Below the pieces are notes generated by a model, which was given only the letters and a program-made list of their open reading frames with translations, did no database searches and was not told the DNA's origin. Positions 43,320 to 51,682 of a stretch of DNA of 64,000 nt are shown here, piece after piece; the first letter of the stretch is position 1; the number at the start of each line of letters is the position of its first letter. The translations under genes and the position numbers were made by a program. Location: the NCBI RefSeq assembly GCF_047121295.1, contig NZ_CP139447.1, positions 3,782,001 to 3,846,000 on the forward strand. The letters are read 5' to 3'. Source of the stretch: Longispora sp047121295. Its GTDB lineage: Bacteria > Actinomycetota > Actinomycetes > Mycobacteriales > Micromonosporaceae.

Positions 43320-44311
43320 TCAGGCCCAGGCGTTCTCGTTGACCGGCCGGCGGTCCAGGAGCGGCTGCCACCAGTCGCGGTTCTCCGCGTACCAGGTCAC
43401 CGTGTCGGCCAGGCCGCTGTCGAAGTCCACGGCCGGCGCCCAGCCCAGCTCGGCGCGCAGCCGGCCGGAGTCCAGCAGGTAGCGGCGGTCGTGGCCGGGC
43501 CGGTCGGCCACGGTCTCCACCTGGGTGCGGGGCAGGCCGAGCTGGTCGAGGATCCGGGTGGCCAGCTCGGCGACGCTGGCCTCCACCCCGGAGCCGATGT
43601 TGTACGTCTCCCCCACCCGCCCGTCGGCCAGCACCCGGTCGATCGCGGAGCAGTGGTCGTCCACGTGCAGCCATTCGCGGCGGTTGGCGCTGGACGCGTA
43701 CACCGGCAGCGGCAGGCCGTTCAGCGCCCGGCTGACGAACAGCGGGATGACCTTCTCCGGGAACTGGTACGGGCCGTAGTTGTTCGCGCAGTTGGAGATC
43801 GTCACGGGCAGGCCGAACGTCTCGTGGTAGGCGCGCACGGCATGGTCGGCCCCGGCCTTGCTGGCGTTGTAGGGGGTGCGCGGCCGGTACGGCGACTCCT
43901 CCGTGAAGGCGCCGGGATCGTCGAGGGCCAGGTCCCCGTACACCTCGCAGGTGGAGACGTGGTGGAACCGGGCCACCCCGGCCCGCCGGCTCGCCTCCAG
44001 GAGGCGCTGGGTGCCGAGCACGTTGGTGCGGAAGAACAGCTCCGGGTCGAGCACGGCGAGGCTGTTTGTGCGACTCGGCCGCGAAGTTGACCACCACGTC
44101 GATCCGGTGCTCGCGGAGCAGCGCCTCCACGACGGGCAGGTCGCCGATGTCGGCGTGCGCGAAGGTCAGCGCCGGGTCGAGGTTGGCCGCGTTGCCGGCG
44201 TAGGTGAGGGCGTCGAGGGCGACGATGTGGTCGGCGGGGTGGGTGCGGGGTCCAGTACCGGGTGAAGTTGGTGCCGATGAAGCCGGCGGCGCCGGTGATC
44301 AGGATGTTCAT
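43320..44311 (-). pseudogene. NAD-dependent sugar-nucleotide 4,6-dehydratase (RmlB-like), two indels
   Basis: Two extra bases (44236-44239 and 44064-44066) break a protein of about 329 residues. Corrected, it is an extended SDR: TGAAGFIGTNF near residue 6 (NAD loop), LDALTYAGN, FAAESH, the catalytic region STCEVYGDL and YNASKAGADH, and HVDDHCSAI near 220, as in dTDP-glucose 4,6-dehydratase. It probably makes a 4-keto-6-deoxy sugar nucleotide. Its start follows a GntR gene by 8 bp, so both may be in one transcript. No other sugar genes are near. Confidence 0.8.
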
Positions 44312-44319
44312 GTCCGTCC

Positions 44320-45077
44320 TTACGCGATGGGTGTCATGCCGGGCGGGTCGGTGGCCGCCGTGCCCGGCCAGCCGCGGAACTCCACGTCCAGCCGGAACCG
44401 GTGGCCCAGGTAGCGGTGCTCGGACAGGGCCAGCGGCCGGCCGTCGGGCCAGCAGGGCGAGCCGGCGGACCAGCAGCACCGGGGTGCCCTCGGCGACGTC
44501 GAGCAGCGGCGCGACCGTGGCGCTGGCGGCGGTCGCGGCGATGCTCTGCCGGACGACGTCGATGTCGTGCCCGTTGCGGCGCAGGGTCTCCACACACGCC
44601 GGGCTCCTCGGCATCGGCCCGGCTGACCGGCGCGGCGAATTCGAGGGGCACCCACTCGGTGACCACGTCGAGCGGGTGCGCGCCGGCGAACCGCACGGCC
44701 TGCACCCGCAGGGTCTCCACCTGGCCGAGCAGGCGGGCGACGTCGGCGGGCGCCGGCCGGTACTCGTAGCCGGAGACCCGGCGGACCAGCGGCACGCCGG
44801 CCTCGGACACCGCCGAGCCGGCGTGCTGGAAGCTGCCGAGCGCGATCGACTGCCCGAACGACGCCCCGGAGATCACGAACCAGCCGGAGCCCCGCCGGGC
44901 CGCGATCAGCCCCTCGTCGCGGAGCTGTTCGAGGGCCCGGCGGACCGTGACCCGGCTGACGTCGTGCCGGCGGCCCAGTTCGGCCTCGCTCTCCAGGCCG
45001 CCGGAGGCGGCGTAGTCACCGAGGGAGATGCGTTCGCGGAGCTCGGCGGCGAGCCGGAGGAACCGTGGACCTGTCAT
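44320..45077 (-). pseudogene. GntR-family regulator with UTRA domain, two indels
   Basis: After removing two extra bases (about 44446-44448 and 44599-44603) it is a 251-residue HutC-type regulator. The winged helix is LESEAELGRRHDVSRVTVRRALEQL (residues about 28-52) followed by the RRGSGWFV wing; a UTRA ligand domain follows with LALSEHRYLGHRF near its end. ATG 45077 is used. A perfect short palindrome lies 5 bp upstream, fitting autoregulation. The dehydratase gene follows on the same strand. Confidence 0.8.
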
Positions 45078-45081
45078 GGAT

Positions 45082-45094
45082 CTGTATCGTACAG
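45082..45094. promoter_or_regulatory. GntR operator candidate
   Basis: Perfect inverted repeat CTGTA-TCG-TACAG immediately upstream of the GntR start codon. HutC-type regulators commonly bind short palindromes with GT and AC half sites, so it may autoregulate its own gene. Confidence 0.45.
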
Positions 45095-45301
45095 GCGAGA
45101 TCAGATTCCACAAGACCACGATGCAGGTGTACGACAACAGCCCGTCCGGACGGGCGTGGCGTCACCGGTCGCCGGCCCGGTGTCAGCAACTCGCTCCCGC
45201 ACGAGGTGACGGCTCCCCCGGCTGGATGTCGACCACTGACCGGCCCGCGGGGTGCCCCTGACTGGGTTGTCGCAGGTCCTGGCCTCGGCGGGTGAGGGCT
45301 C

Positions 45302-45604
45302 CTACACGTCGACGAGTTCGATGGTCACGGTCGCCACGTCCCCGACGTCGAGCTCCTCGGCCCGGCGAACCGGGCGCTTGACCGGCAGCACATAGCCGGT
45401 CCGCCCGCTGGTCGGGAAGATCGATGTCGCCCAGGTGCTGCCGCCGATCGTGACCCGCACCCGCACCGCGCCGAAGCCCCGGCGTGGCCCGGCGGCCATC
45501 TCGCGGATCTCCTCGGAGACGTCGGCGGGCAGGGTGACAAAGGTCCAGCTGTCCAGGCGCCGGGCGTCCCACAACCACAGCTCAGCGTCAAAGGCGAACG
45601 TCAC
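45302..45604 (-). CDS. DUF1905 domain protein
   Basis: A 100-residue protein matching DUF1905: FDAELWLWDARRLDSWTFVTLP at the start (about 4-25), EEIREM, and VRVRVTIGGSTWATSIFPTSGRTGYVLPVK near 47-76. The fold is a small beta barrel of unknown function, sometimes fused to YdeI-type proteins. GTG 45604 is the start. Single gene. Confidence 0.8.
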   Translation of the reverse strand: MTFAFDAELWLWDARRLDSWTFVTLPADVSEEIREMAAGPRRGFGAVRVRVTIGGSTWATSIFPTSGRTGYVLPVKRPVRRAEELDVGDVATVTIELVDV

Positions 45605-45820
45605 GACGCCAGCATCACACGGCCGGACCGTCAGATCGCCTTTCGGGTACGCGGGCGCGCGTCACCCTGTCGCCGGCCGGAGGTCCGCGTGCTCGACGAG
45701 CCGGTCCGGTAGGGAGGTCATGGCGCACGGTACCCCGTGGACGGTGGCCGGCTCCGGCTGGTCCCGGCGCCCTCGGCCGTGTGATGCCCGGGGCACGCGG
45801 TGAGGGGATACGGTCTTCTG

Positions 45821-46465
45821 GTGACCTGGTTGAACGACACCCGCGACTCGTACGACAACATCGCGACCAGTTACGCCGACGAGACCCGCGACCTGCTCGA
45901 CCGCCTGCCGCACGTCCGCGCGGGGGTCGTGCTGTTCGCCGAGCTGGTCGGCGCGATCGGTGGCGGGCCGGTCGCCGACGTCGGCTGCGGGCCGGGCCAT
46001 ACCACCGCGCTGCTGCGGGAGCTGGGCGCGGACGCGTTCGGTATCGACCTGTCCCCCGCGATGGTCGAGATCGCCCGCCGCGAGCACCCCGGCGCGCGCT
46101 TCGAGGTCGGATCGATGACCGACCTCCAGGTCGGCGACGGTTCCCTTGCCGGAGTGCTGTCGTGGTGGTCGTTGATCCACATCCCGGACGAGGCGGTGCC
46201 GGGCGTGGTCGGGCAGTTCCACCGGGTCCTGCGACCGGGCGGCGTGCTGGCCATCGGCTTCCACGTCGGCGCGGAGCCCGGTCCGGACGACGACCCCTCC
46301 ACGGGCTCGGACGTGCACTACCGCGCGCCGTCCAGGGTGGCCGACTGGCTCCGGGAGGCGGGCTTCACCGTGGAGGCGCAGCACCTGCTGCGCCCGGACG
46401 ACCCGATCCCCGGGGCGATCCTGTTCGCCCGCCGACCCGGGACCCCGACCCCGGATCACGGCTGA
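45821..46465 (+). CDS. Class I SAM-dependent methyltransferase
   Basis: A 214-residue methyltransferase. VADVGCGPGHTTALLRELG near residue 47 is motif I, FGIDLSPAMVEIAR near 68 motif II, and RVLRPGGVLAIGFH near 130 motif III. DTRDSYDNIATSYADE at the start is typical of the small-molecule methyltransferase group. GTG 45821 is chosen on family alignment; GTG 45800 is open. Substrate unknown. Confidence 0.82.
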   Translation: MTWLNDTRDSYDNIATSYADETRDLLDRLPHVRAGVVLFAELVGAIGGGPVADVGCGPGHTTALLRELGADAFGIDLSPAMVEIARREHPGARFEVGSMTDLQVGDGSLAGVLSWWSLIHIPDEAVPGVVGQFHRVLRPGGVLAIGFHVGAEPGPDDDPSTGSDVHYRAPSRVADWLREAGFTVEAQHLLRPDDPIPGAILFARRPGTPTPDHG

Positions 46466-46571
46466 ACGGGTCCCGGTCACGAGCCGGTTCCACGGGCCCG
46501 CCGGCCGGGTCCTCAGGGGAGGACGGCCTAGGGACACAGTGCGCGGACGCGTGGGAGAGCGGACCACCCGC

Positions 46572-47573
46572 TCACGGCGCGCCGGCCCGGCGGATCCGGC
46601 GATCGAGCAGGGCCAGCCCGAGCACCGTGAGCACGATGATCGCGGCCAGACCGAGACGGTCGACCGGGGTATGCGCCATGATCACCATTCCGCCGAGGCT
46701 GTGGGCGACCAGTGCCCCGGCCATGAGCGCCAGCGAGTGCCGATCCCCCCAACGGACGGACCGTGCCCACCGGGTGAGGGCCCGATATCCGGCGAACACA
46801 CCGACCGCCGCCGCGCCGAGCGGGATCAGAACAACCCATCCTCGGGTGTACGCGGGCTGGCGGGCCCCGAACATCGGGAACGTCAACGCGAAGAACACCA
46901 GGACGGCGCCCCCGGCAGCGAGGAACAGTACGACCGGACGCGGCACGCCGGCATCCGTCTCCGACGCCCCTGGGACCGGCACCACGGTCAGCGCGAGCAC
47001 TCCGAGGACGACGACCAGCGTGAGGCAGCCGACGACGAACGGCAGCGGCGCCCGGTAGCCGGGATCCTGCGATGGCGGGACCGAGATCCGCAGCACGAGC
47101 ACCCCGAGGGCGGCGACCGTGGCGGTGACCCCGAGCCCGAACCGACCGAGGTAGGGCCGTTGCCGGAAGGCGGGGAACAGCAGCTGGGTGAGGGCGATGG
47201 GGACGGCCACGGTGAAAACGGCGTGGTAGACCGTGTTGGCGAACCAGTACGGCACGTTGAACCCGAGGATCCGCGCACCCCAGTCGGCCGCCCCGTACAG
47301 GTGCGGGCTGGTCAGGGCCTGTAGTCCGACGCCGTCCTCCAGCAGCTCGTAGCACGCGGCGAGGAGCAGGACGCTCGGCCATCCCCGGCGCCGGCGGACG
47401 ACGACCTCGCGAATCAGCAGCACGCCCGCGCCGTAGATCGGCACCCAGAGCAGGACGAGCCACGCCATCCTGATCGGCGTGGAACCCAGCGCCAGCTCCG
47501 CGACCAGCGGCGTGAGTACCACGAGGGTCAGCGCCGCCCGCCGGTGACGTGCGGTGTCGGCCACCGCCGTCAC
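46572..47573 (-). CDS. Multi-pass membrane protein under TetR control
   Basis: A 333-residue integral membrane protein with about nine to ten hydrophobic segments (first at about 13-34, last near 305-322). No family is recognised. GTG 47573 overlaps the stop of a 67-residue protein, and both lie behind a long palindrome shared with a divergent TetR gene. A repressor-controlled membrane protein of this kind is often an exporter, but no transporter signature is present. Confidence 0.65.
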   Translation of the reverse strand: MTAVADTARHRRAALTLVVLTPLVAELALGSTPIRMAWLVLLWVPIYGAGVLLIREVVVRRRRGWPSVLLLAACYELLEDGVGLQALTSPHLYGAADWGARILGFNVPYWFANTVYHAVFTVAVPIALTQLLFPAFRQRPYLGRFGLGVTATVAALGVLVLRISVPPSQDPGYRAPLPFVVGCLTLVVVLGVLALTVVPVPGASETDAGVPRPVVLFLAAGGAVLVFFALTFPMFGARQPAYTRGWVVLIPLGAAAVGVFAGYRALTRWARSVRWGDRHSLALMAGALVAHSLGGMVIMAHTPVDRLGLAAIIVLTVLGLALLDRRIRRAGAP

Positions 47574-47773
47574 GCGCGCCGCGGTTCCGCGCCGGCTTCC
47601 TTGACCAGCCGGTCCCCGACGAGGAGTTCCTTCCACAGCGCCCGGGGGACGCGCACCTTCGCCGTGCCGCCGCCGTCGAGCCGGACGGTGACCCGCCGGT
47701 AGAGATTCGCCCCGTCGAATGCCGCACGCGGCTTGTCCTCGACGGTGCCGCACCACTCGTCCTTCGCTGCCAT
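47570..47773 (-). CDS. Small protein co-transcribed with membrane protein
   Basis: A 67-residue soluble protein, beta-rich with a basic end (WKELLVGDRLVKEAGAEPRR). The start ATG 47773 has GAGAGG seven bases upstream. The first codons MAAKDEWCGTVEDK and the following strands look like a small SH3-like barrel. It overlaps the membrane-protein gene as GTGA. Not recognised. Confidence 0.6.
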   Translation of the reverse strand: MAAKDEWCGTVEDKPRAAFDGANLYRRVTVRLDGGGTAKVRVPRALWKELLVGDRLVKEAGAEPRRA

Positions 47774-47799
47774 CACGTCGCCTCTCGGAGTCGGTACAC

Positions 47800-47830
47800 C
47801 CCTGAAGGTTATCACTGATAAGCTTCAGGG
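47800..47830. promoter_or_regulatory. 31-bp near-perfect palindrome, tetO-like
   Basis: Arms of 15 bp (47800-47814 and 47816-47830) around a central C, with one mismatch; the core is TTATCACTGATAA. TATCAnTGATA is the core of the classic tet operator. It lies between the divergent TetR gene (GTG 47832, one base away) and the 67-residue gene. Confidence 0.75.
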
Positions 47831-47831
47831 C

Positions 47832-48461
47832 GTGCCGCATCCCCGCCGACTGGAACGTCCCGCCATCATCGCCGCGACGATCAGCGTCCTGAACGACACC
47901 GGCCTCGACGCGCTGTCCCTGCACGCCGTCGCCCAGCGCCTGGGGGTGCGCCAGCCGGCGCTCTACCACCACTTCCCCAGCAAGGCCGCGCTCCTCGACG
48001 CCGTCGCCGCCGACGTCCTCGACCGCTGGCACACCGCCCGCCGGCCCCAGCCGGGCGACGCCTGGCAGGACTTCCTCGCCCGCAACGCCCACAGCTTCCG
48101 CTCAGCGCTCCTAGCCGTCCGCGACGGCGCCCGCCTCATCGCCGTCACCGGCCCCCGGGCTCCGGAGCCCGCCAGCGCGTTGGCCCGGATCGAGTTCCTC
48201 GAAGCGCAGGGATTCACCGCCGTGGAGGCGGTACTGGCGGCGATCGCGGTCAGCCGGTACGTGATCGGCTGCGTTCTCGAACAGCAACTCGCCCCCACCC
48301 GGGCCCTCGTCGACACCGAGCACGACGAGCCGGCACCGGGACTCGACCGGCTCCGGCGCGTCTCGGAGCAGATCGTCCAACTGGGACCGGACCACGAATT
48401 CGATGCCGGGCTGCGGGCACTGCTCGCCGGGCTGCGCGCCACCAGAGCAGGACACGACTAG
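47832..48461 (+). CDS. TetR-family repressor, tetracycline-repressor-like C-terminus
   Basis: A 209-residue TetR. The helix-turn-helix covers LSLHAVAQRLGVRQPALYHHF near residues 29-49, the same class as Tn10 TetR (LGVxQPTLYWH). The C-terminal domain (TetR_C_1-like) has HSFRSALLAVRDGARLI and GFTAVEAVLAAIAVSRYVIGCVLEQ. It should bind the tetO-like palindrome one base upstream and repress the divergent membrane-protein operon and itself. The operator abuts the GTG, so the message is probably leaderless. Confidence 0.87.
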   Translation: MPHPRRLERPAIIAATISVLNDTGLDALSLHAVAQRLGVRQPALYHHFPSKAALLDAVAADVLDRWHTARRPQPGDAWQDFLARNAHSFRSALLAVRDGARLIAVTGPRAPEPASALARIEFLEAQGFTAVEAVLAAIAVSRYVIGCVLEQQLAPTRALVDTEHDEPAPGLDRLRRVSEQIVQLGPDHEFDAGLRALLAGLRATRAGHD

Positions 48462-48659
48462 CGACCACCGCCGCGCCCTCGTCTCGGCGCGCCGGCGCAG
48501 CCCGGTCGAGGGTGTCGGCGGGATTCGGCGGCAGCGAAGTCATAAGGCATCCGAGGGTAGGCACAGGCCTGTCTGACGCGCCGGCACGGGGCCTGTCGTC
48601 GACCCCCGCCCGGCCCGTGGGCACAGACGTTCGCGTCGACCGGAGCGGACTGACAGAAC

Positions 48660-49190
48660 CTAGCCCTGGTCGATGGGGAAGAGGATCGGGCTGAGCAGGT
48701 ACAGCCGGCGGTCGGATCGCGGCGCGTTGTCCACCTGGGCGGCGAGCACGGCACGGACCTGCTCCACCATGACGGCCAGCTCGTCCTGACTCAGCCACAG
48801 CGGGACCTGCACATAGCCGACCGAGTCGGCGGTGGGGTCGGCGTCCGGCCGGTCGAGGTAGGCGTTGAAGTCGGCGAGCAGCGCGGCCACGGCGGCGGCG
48901 AATCCCTGCCGGTGATCGTCGGGAGTCATCGCCGCCGCGTCCTGCGCGCTGATCCGGGTCCGGGCCCGGTTGAGCCGGTAGGTCCGCTCGACGGCGCCGT
49001 GCACCCGTTGCTCACCGGTGACCTCCAGCAGCCCGGCCGTGGCGAGGATCCCGACGTGTCGGTAGAGCGTCGTCTTCGGCACGTCGGGCAGCCGCTCGCC
49101 GAGGTCGGAGGTGGTCAGGGTGCGATCACCGGCGAAGGCGTGCACGACGCGGAGCCGGATCGGATGCAGGAGAACGCCCACGGTGTCCAT
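48660..49190 (-). CDS. Winged-helix transcriptional regulator
   Basis: A 176-residue regulator. The N-terminus LLHPIRLRVVHAFAGDRTLTTSDLGERL and PKTTLYRHVGILATAGLLEV (residues about 7-55) form an ArsR-like winged helix; the C-terminal half is helical and acidic and may bind a ligand or dimerise. It is divergent from an alpha/beta hydrolase gene, and a 32-bp inverted repeat lies between them, so the hydrolase is its likely target. Confidence 0.8.
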   Translation of the reverse strand: MDTVGVLLHPIRLRVVHAFAGDRTLTTSDLGERLPDVPKTTLYRHVGILATAGLLEVTGEQRVHGAVERTYRLNRARTRISAQDAAAMTPDDHRQGFAAAVAALLADFNAYLDRPDADPTADSVGYVQVPLWLSQDELAVMVEQVRAVLAAQVDNAPRSDRRLYLLSPILFPIDQG

Positions 49191-49214
49191 GGCTCTACCT
49201 TCCCACATCTGGTA

Positions 49215-49246
49215 CCGTTCCCAAATATGGAAACGATTGGGAACGG
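49215..49246. promoter_or_regulatory. Operator palindrome containing the hydrolase start codon
   Basis: Perfect 10-bp arms, CCGTTCCCAA (49215-49224) and TTGGGAACGG (49237-49246), separated by 12 bp. The hydrolase ATG (49227) is within the spacer. A bound regulator would cover the start of a leaderless transcript. Confidence 0.65.
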
Positions 49247-50117
49247 CAATCCGGCCGTGGTGTTCCTGCCCGGCGCCGGCACCATCGGCCGCGACTACTG
49301 GAACGTGCACCGGGCGGCCGCCGAGCTGACCACCAGCGTGATCTACGACCGCGCCGGCACGGGCGACGGCACACCCGCGACCCTGCCCCGGAGTTCGGTC
49401 GACGCGACCGACGAGCTGCGGGCACTGCTGCGCGGGGCGGGCATCGAAGGCCCCTACCTGTTCGTCGGGCACTCGCTCGGCGGCCTGTACGCGCGGCACT
49501 ACGCGATCCGGTTCCCCGGCGAGGTCGCCGCCCTGTTGCTGCTGGACCCCGCACACGAGGACTACACCGCCTACCTGCCGGCCGAGCTGCGCGAGATCCA
49601 CGAGGGCTTCGACGCCGCCGAGGCGGCGGCGGCCTTCGACGAGCTGCCCGACGAGATCATCCAGTTCTACCGGGACCTGTTCGCACACGAACTGGCCGGC
49701 TGGCCGGCCGAGGTGCGCGAACCGCTGATCGACTACCACGTCAGCCCGCGCGGGCTCAAGGCCGGCCTCCTGGAAGCGAGCAACGTCGCCCAGCTGCACG
49801 CCGAGGTCACCGCCGCCGGCCCGCTGCCCGATGTCCCGCTGCTGATCCTCTCCTCGACGCGGGTGGACCCGTTCAAGGCCGCCGTCTCGCAGGGCACCCC
49901 CGAAGCGCTACTGCGGGCCGAGATCGACGGCAAGCTCCGGCTCTACACCGACTTCGCCGCGTCCGTGCCCCGAGGCGAGGTCCGGCCGGTCGAGGCCGGC
50001 CACGTCACCATCCACCTGCGCGGCGAGCGGGCCGTCACCGACGCGATCGAGGAGCTGCTGACCAGACTTCGCGCGTCGGCCGGCGACAACGAGGCGGCAC
50101 CCGTCCCCGCCGAATAG
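49227..50117 (+). CDS. Alpha/beta hydrolase
   Basis: A 296-residue hydrolase. VVFLPGAGTIGRDYW near the start is the oxyanion loop, LFVGHSLGGLYARHYA near 83 gives the nucleophile Ser in GHSLGG, a likely acid is in LLILSSTRVDP, and the catalytic His is in VEAGHVTIHL near 258. No signal peptide. ATG 49227 lies inside a long palindrome bound presumably by the divergent regulator, and no ribosome-binding site precedes it, so translation is probably leaderless. Substrate unknown. Confidence 0.82.
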   Translation: METIGNGNPAVVFLPGAGTIGRDYWNVHRAAAELTTSVIYDRAGTGDGTPATLPRSSVDATDELRALLRGAGIEGPYLFVGHSLGGLYARHYAIRFPGEVAALLLLDPAHEDYTAYLPAELREIHEGFDAAEAAAAFDELPDEIIQFYRDLFAHELAGWPAEVREPLIDYHVSPRGLKAGLLEASNVAQLHAEVTAAGPLPDVPLLILSSTRVDPFKAAVSQGTPEALLRAEIDGKLRLYTDFAASVPRGEVRPVEAGHVTIHLRGERAVTDAIEELLTRLRASAGDNEAAPVPAE

Positions 50118-50348
50118 ACGCCGCATCCCCGCCGCCTCCGCGGAAAGAGGCCCCGCCTCGAACGCCGCCACGCTCGACAGCAGACAGAGGAGCCTGCGAG
50201 CAAAATCACTCACTGTGATGGCTGAACCGCCCACACAGGCAGGCGCCGGGCGCGCTTGATAACGACTTGGTCACGCGTTTGACCTTGGCTTTTGACGACC
50301 TCTAGGTTTCGGGCCGTTGTGTCTTCTCGGCCGTCGGGGGTTCTGGTC

Positions 50349-50656
50349 GTGTCATCTGTGCGCCGTTCGTCGCTACTCTCCGCTCTGATGCTGGGGTTGG
50401 TGGCAGGCCTGTTGCCGGCCGCCCCGGCGCTGGCCGCCCCCGGCAGTGGGGCCCCTGAGCTGAACGCGCGCATGTGACCTCGACGGGCGTCGCCGGCAAC
50501 GGAGCCTCCGACGGGCGCACGGCGGTGGAGTTCGACTACTCCGGCTTCGCTGACGCGTTCGGCGCCAACTACGGGTCGCGGTTGCAGTGGGGAGTCGGGT
50601 TCGGGAGTGGAAACTCGAATACCGCTGTGCAACGCTGGGGATGGGCAACGCGGTGA
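50349..50656 (+). pseudogene. Remnant of a secreted RHS-like / polymorphic toxin gene
   Basis: The first part (50349-50477) encodes a signal peptide (VRRSSLLSALMLGLVAGLLP, cut after ALAA). After a stop and a frame change comes STGVAGNGASDGRTAVEF and DYSGFADAFGANYGSRLQW, which resembles the N-terminal region of actinobacterial RHS-repeat proteins. The rest of the several-kilobase gene is missing. Frame break plus loss of the bulk points to a real deletion rather than a single sequencing error. Two paralogous small membrane genes follow. The RHS assignment is tentative. Confidence 0.4.
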
Positions 50657-50696
50657 TTCAAATAGCATTATCTCTGGGTACCGGGATGCTGGCGAT

Positions 50697-51059
50697 ATGC
50701 ACACGACGATTGCGCGCGACATGGTGAGCGGCGCGCGAGACCCACAGCGGCTCCGCTCAGGCGTGTTGTATCGAGTGGTGGTGCATGCCGTACACCTGAT
50801 GTGCATCGGCTTTCTCGGTCTGCTCGCCAGTGTGGGAGTGATGGCCGTCGGGGCCACGCTGGAAATTGCGATACGGCTCATCGCGGTTTTCGGCGGCCTG
50901 ATCGTCGTGTGTTTCGGTGTCGCTTGGCTGGCGATGTTGGGCATCGCGATCTCAGGCTTTGGCAGAGTCCGGGCCGTTGACGCGCCGAGGACCCAGGTGC
51001 GGTTCTACGCGATGTTGTTCTCTGACCTCGCGCACCCGTTTTCCTGGTGGCGGCGGTAG
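50697..51059 (+). CDS. Small membrane protein, paralogue 1
   Basis: A 120-residue protein with two long hydrophobic segments (about 29-53 and 60-85) and a C-terminal motif ending SDLAHPFSWWRR. It is paralogous to the next gene: both share SGVLYR/SAVYR before the first helix and the xDLxHPFxWxRR end. GC content here is lower than in the flanking genes, suggesting acquired DNA. The ATG 50697 has no strong ribosome-binding site; an in-frame ATG at 50724 is possible. Function unknown; immunity to a toxin is one idea given the RHS remnant upstream. Confidence 0.6.
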   Translation: MHTTIARDMVSGARDPQRLRSGVLYRVVVHAVHLMCIGFLGLLASVGVMAVGATLEIAIRLIAVFGGLIVVCFGVAWLAMLGIAISGFGRVRAVDAPRTQVRFYAMLFSDLAHPFSWWRR

Positions 51060-51200
51060 CCGGAGAGCCGTTGGCCGTCACGTTGCGGGCAAACGGCGGC
51101 TTGAGGTAGTCGGCGGCCGAGCTCGCAGGGCAGGTCGCGATCGAAGCGCTACGTCATGCAGGACGAGGTACTCCGTCCCTCAGAGACTTGGTGAGTGACG

Positions 51201-51539
51201 ATGGCATCTGAAGACTTCCTGCAACGCATACGGTCGAGTGCTGTGTATCGAATCGCCGTCACCGCGCTGCAGGCCCTGGGCGCGGGCATCCTCGGCCTGA
51301 TTGCCAGCGGACTTGGCATGGCGGCAGGCTTGCCCGAGGGCATTGGATGGCTCCTGATCAACATTTCCGCCCTCATGTTCGTCGCCGGTGCCTGCGTTGG
51401 CTGGATTTCCCTTCTTGCCCTCACCATCCCCCATAGAACTGGCGAGGGAGGCTCCGATCACCTGCGTCGTCAGTTTGGATTCTTCAGAATGCTCCGGTCG
51501 GATCTCGTGCATCCATTCTTCTGGCTGCGCAGGCGATAA
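51201..51539 (+). CDS. Small membrane protein, paralogue 2
   Basis: A 112-residue paralogue of the previous protein, with two hydrophobic segments (about 18-41 and 47-73) and the C-terminal SDLVHPFFWLRRR. Start ATG 51201 with GGTGAG just upstream; a GTG at 51195 is open. A perfect 16-bp hairpin follows 35 bp after the stop. Tandem duplication with strong divergence is typical of immunity or surface genes, but no direct evidence for such a role exists. Confidence 0.62.
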   Translation: MASEDFLQRIRSSAVYRIAVTALQALGAGILGLIASGLGMAAGLPEGIGWLLINISALMFVAGACVGWISLLALTIPHRTGEGGSDHLRRQFGFFRMLRSDLVHPFFWLRRR

Positions 51540-51574
51540 GCCAGCACCTCTCCGGCAGATTGCACGGAACATCG

Positions 51575-51613
51575 TCAGTCCGCCCCGGCCTTTTCAGGGC
51601 CGGGGCGGACTGA
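51575..51613. terminator. Perfect 16-bp hairpin terminator
   Basis: Stem 51575-51590 with 51598-51613, no mismatch, loop TTTTCAG; the left arm contains CAGTCCGCCCCGGCC. It lies between the end of paralogue 2 and the end of the convergent phosphonate gene (51683), so it can serve both strands. Confidence 0.8.
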
Positions 51614-51682
51614 GCCTGTACTGACGTGGGACACGAAGAGCAACTGGTGCGGAACTACTCGACCCTCCGTTCAAGGCTCAAG

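Noticed and set aside
45605..45820. Possible small gene between DUF1905 and the methyltransferase
   Set aside because: Open frames here lack ribosome-binding sites and any family likeness; left as a divergent promoter region.
47800..47830. Tn10-type tetracycline resistance module
   Set aside because: The operator core and repressor resemble it, but the target is not a TetA-like transporter and there is no transposon end.
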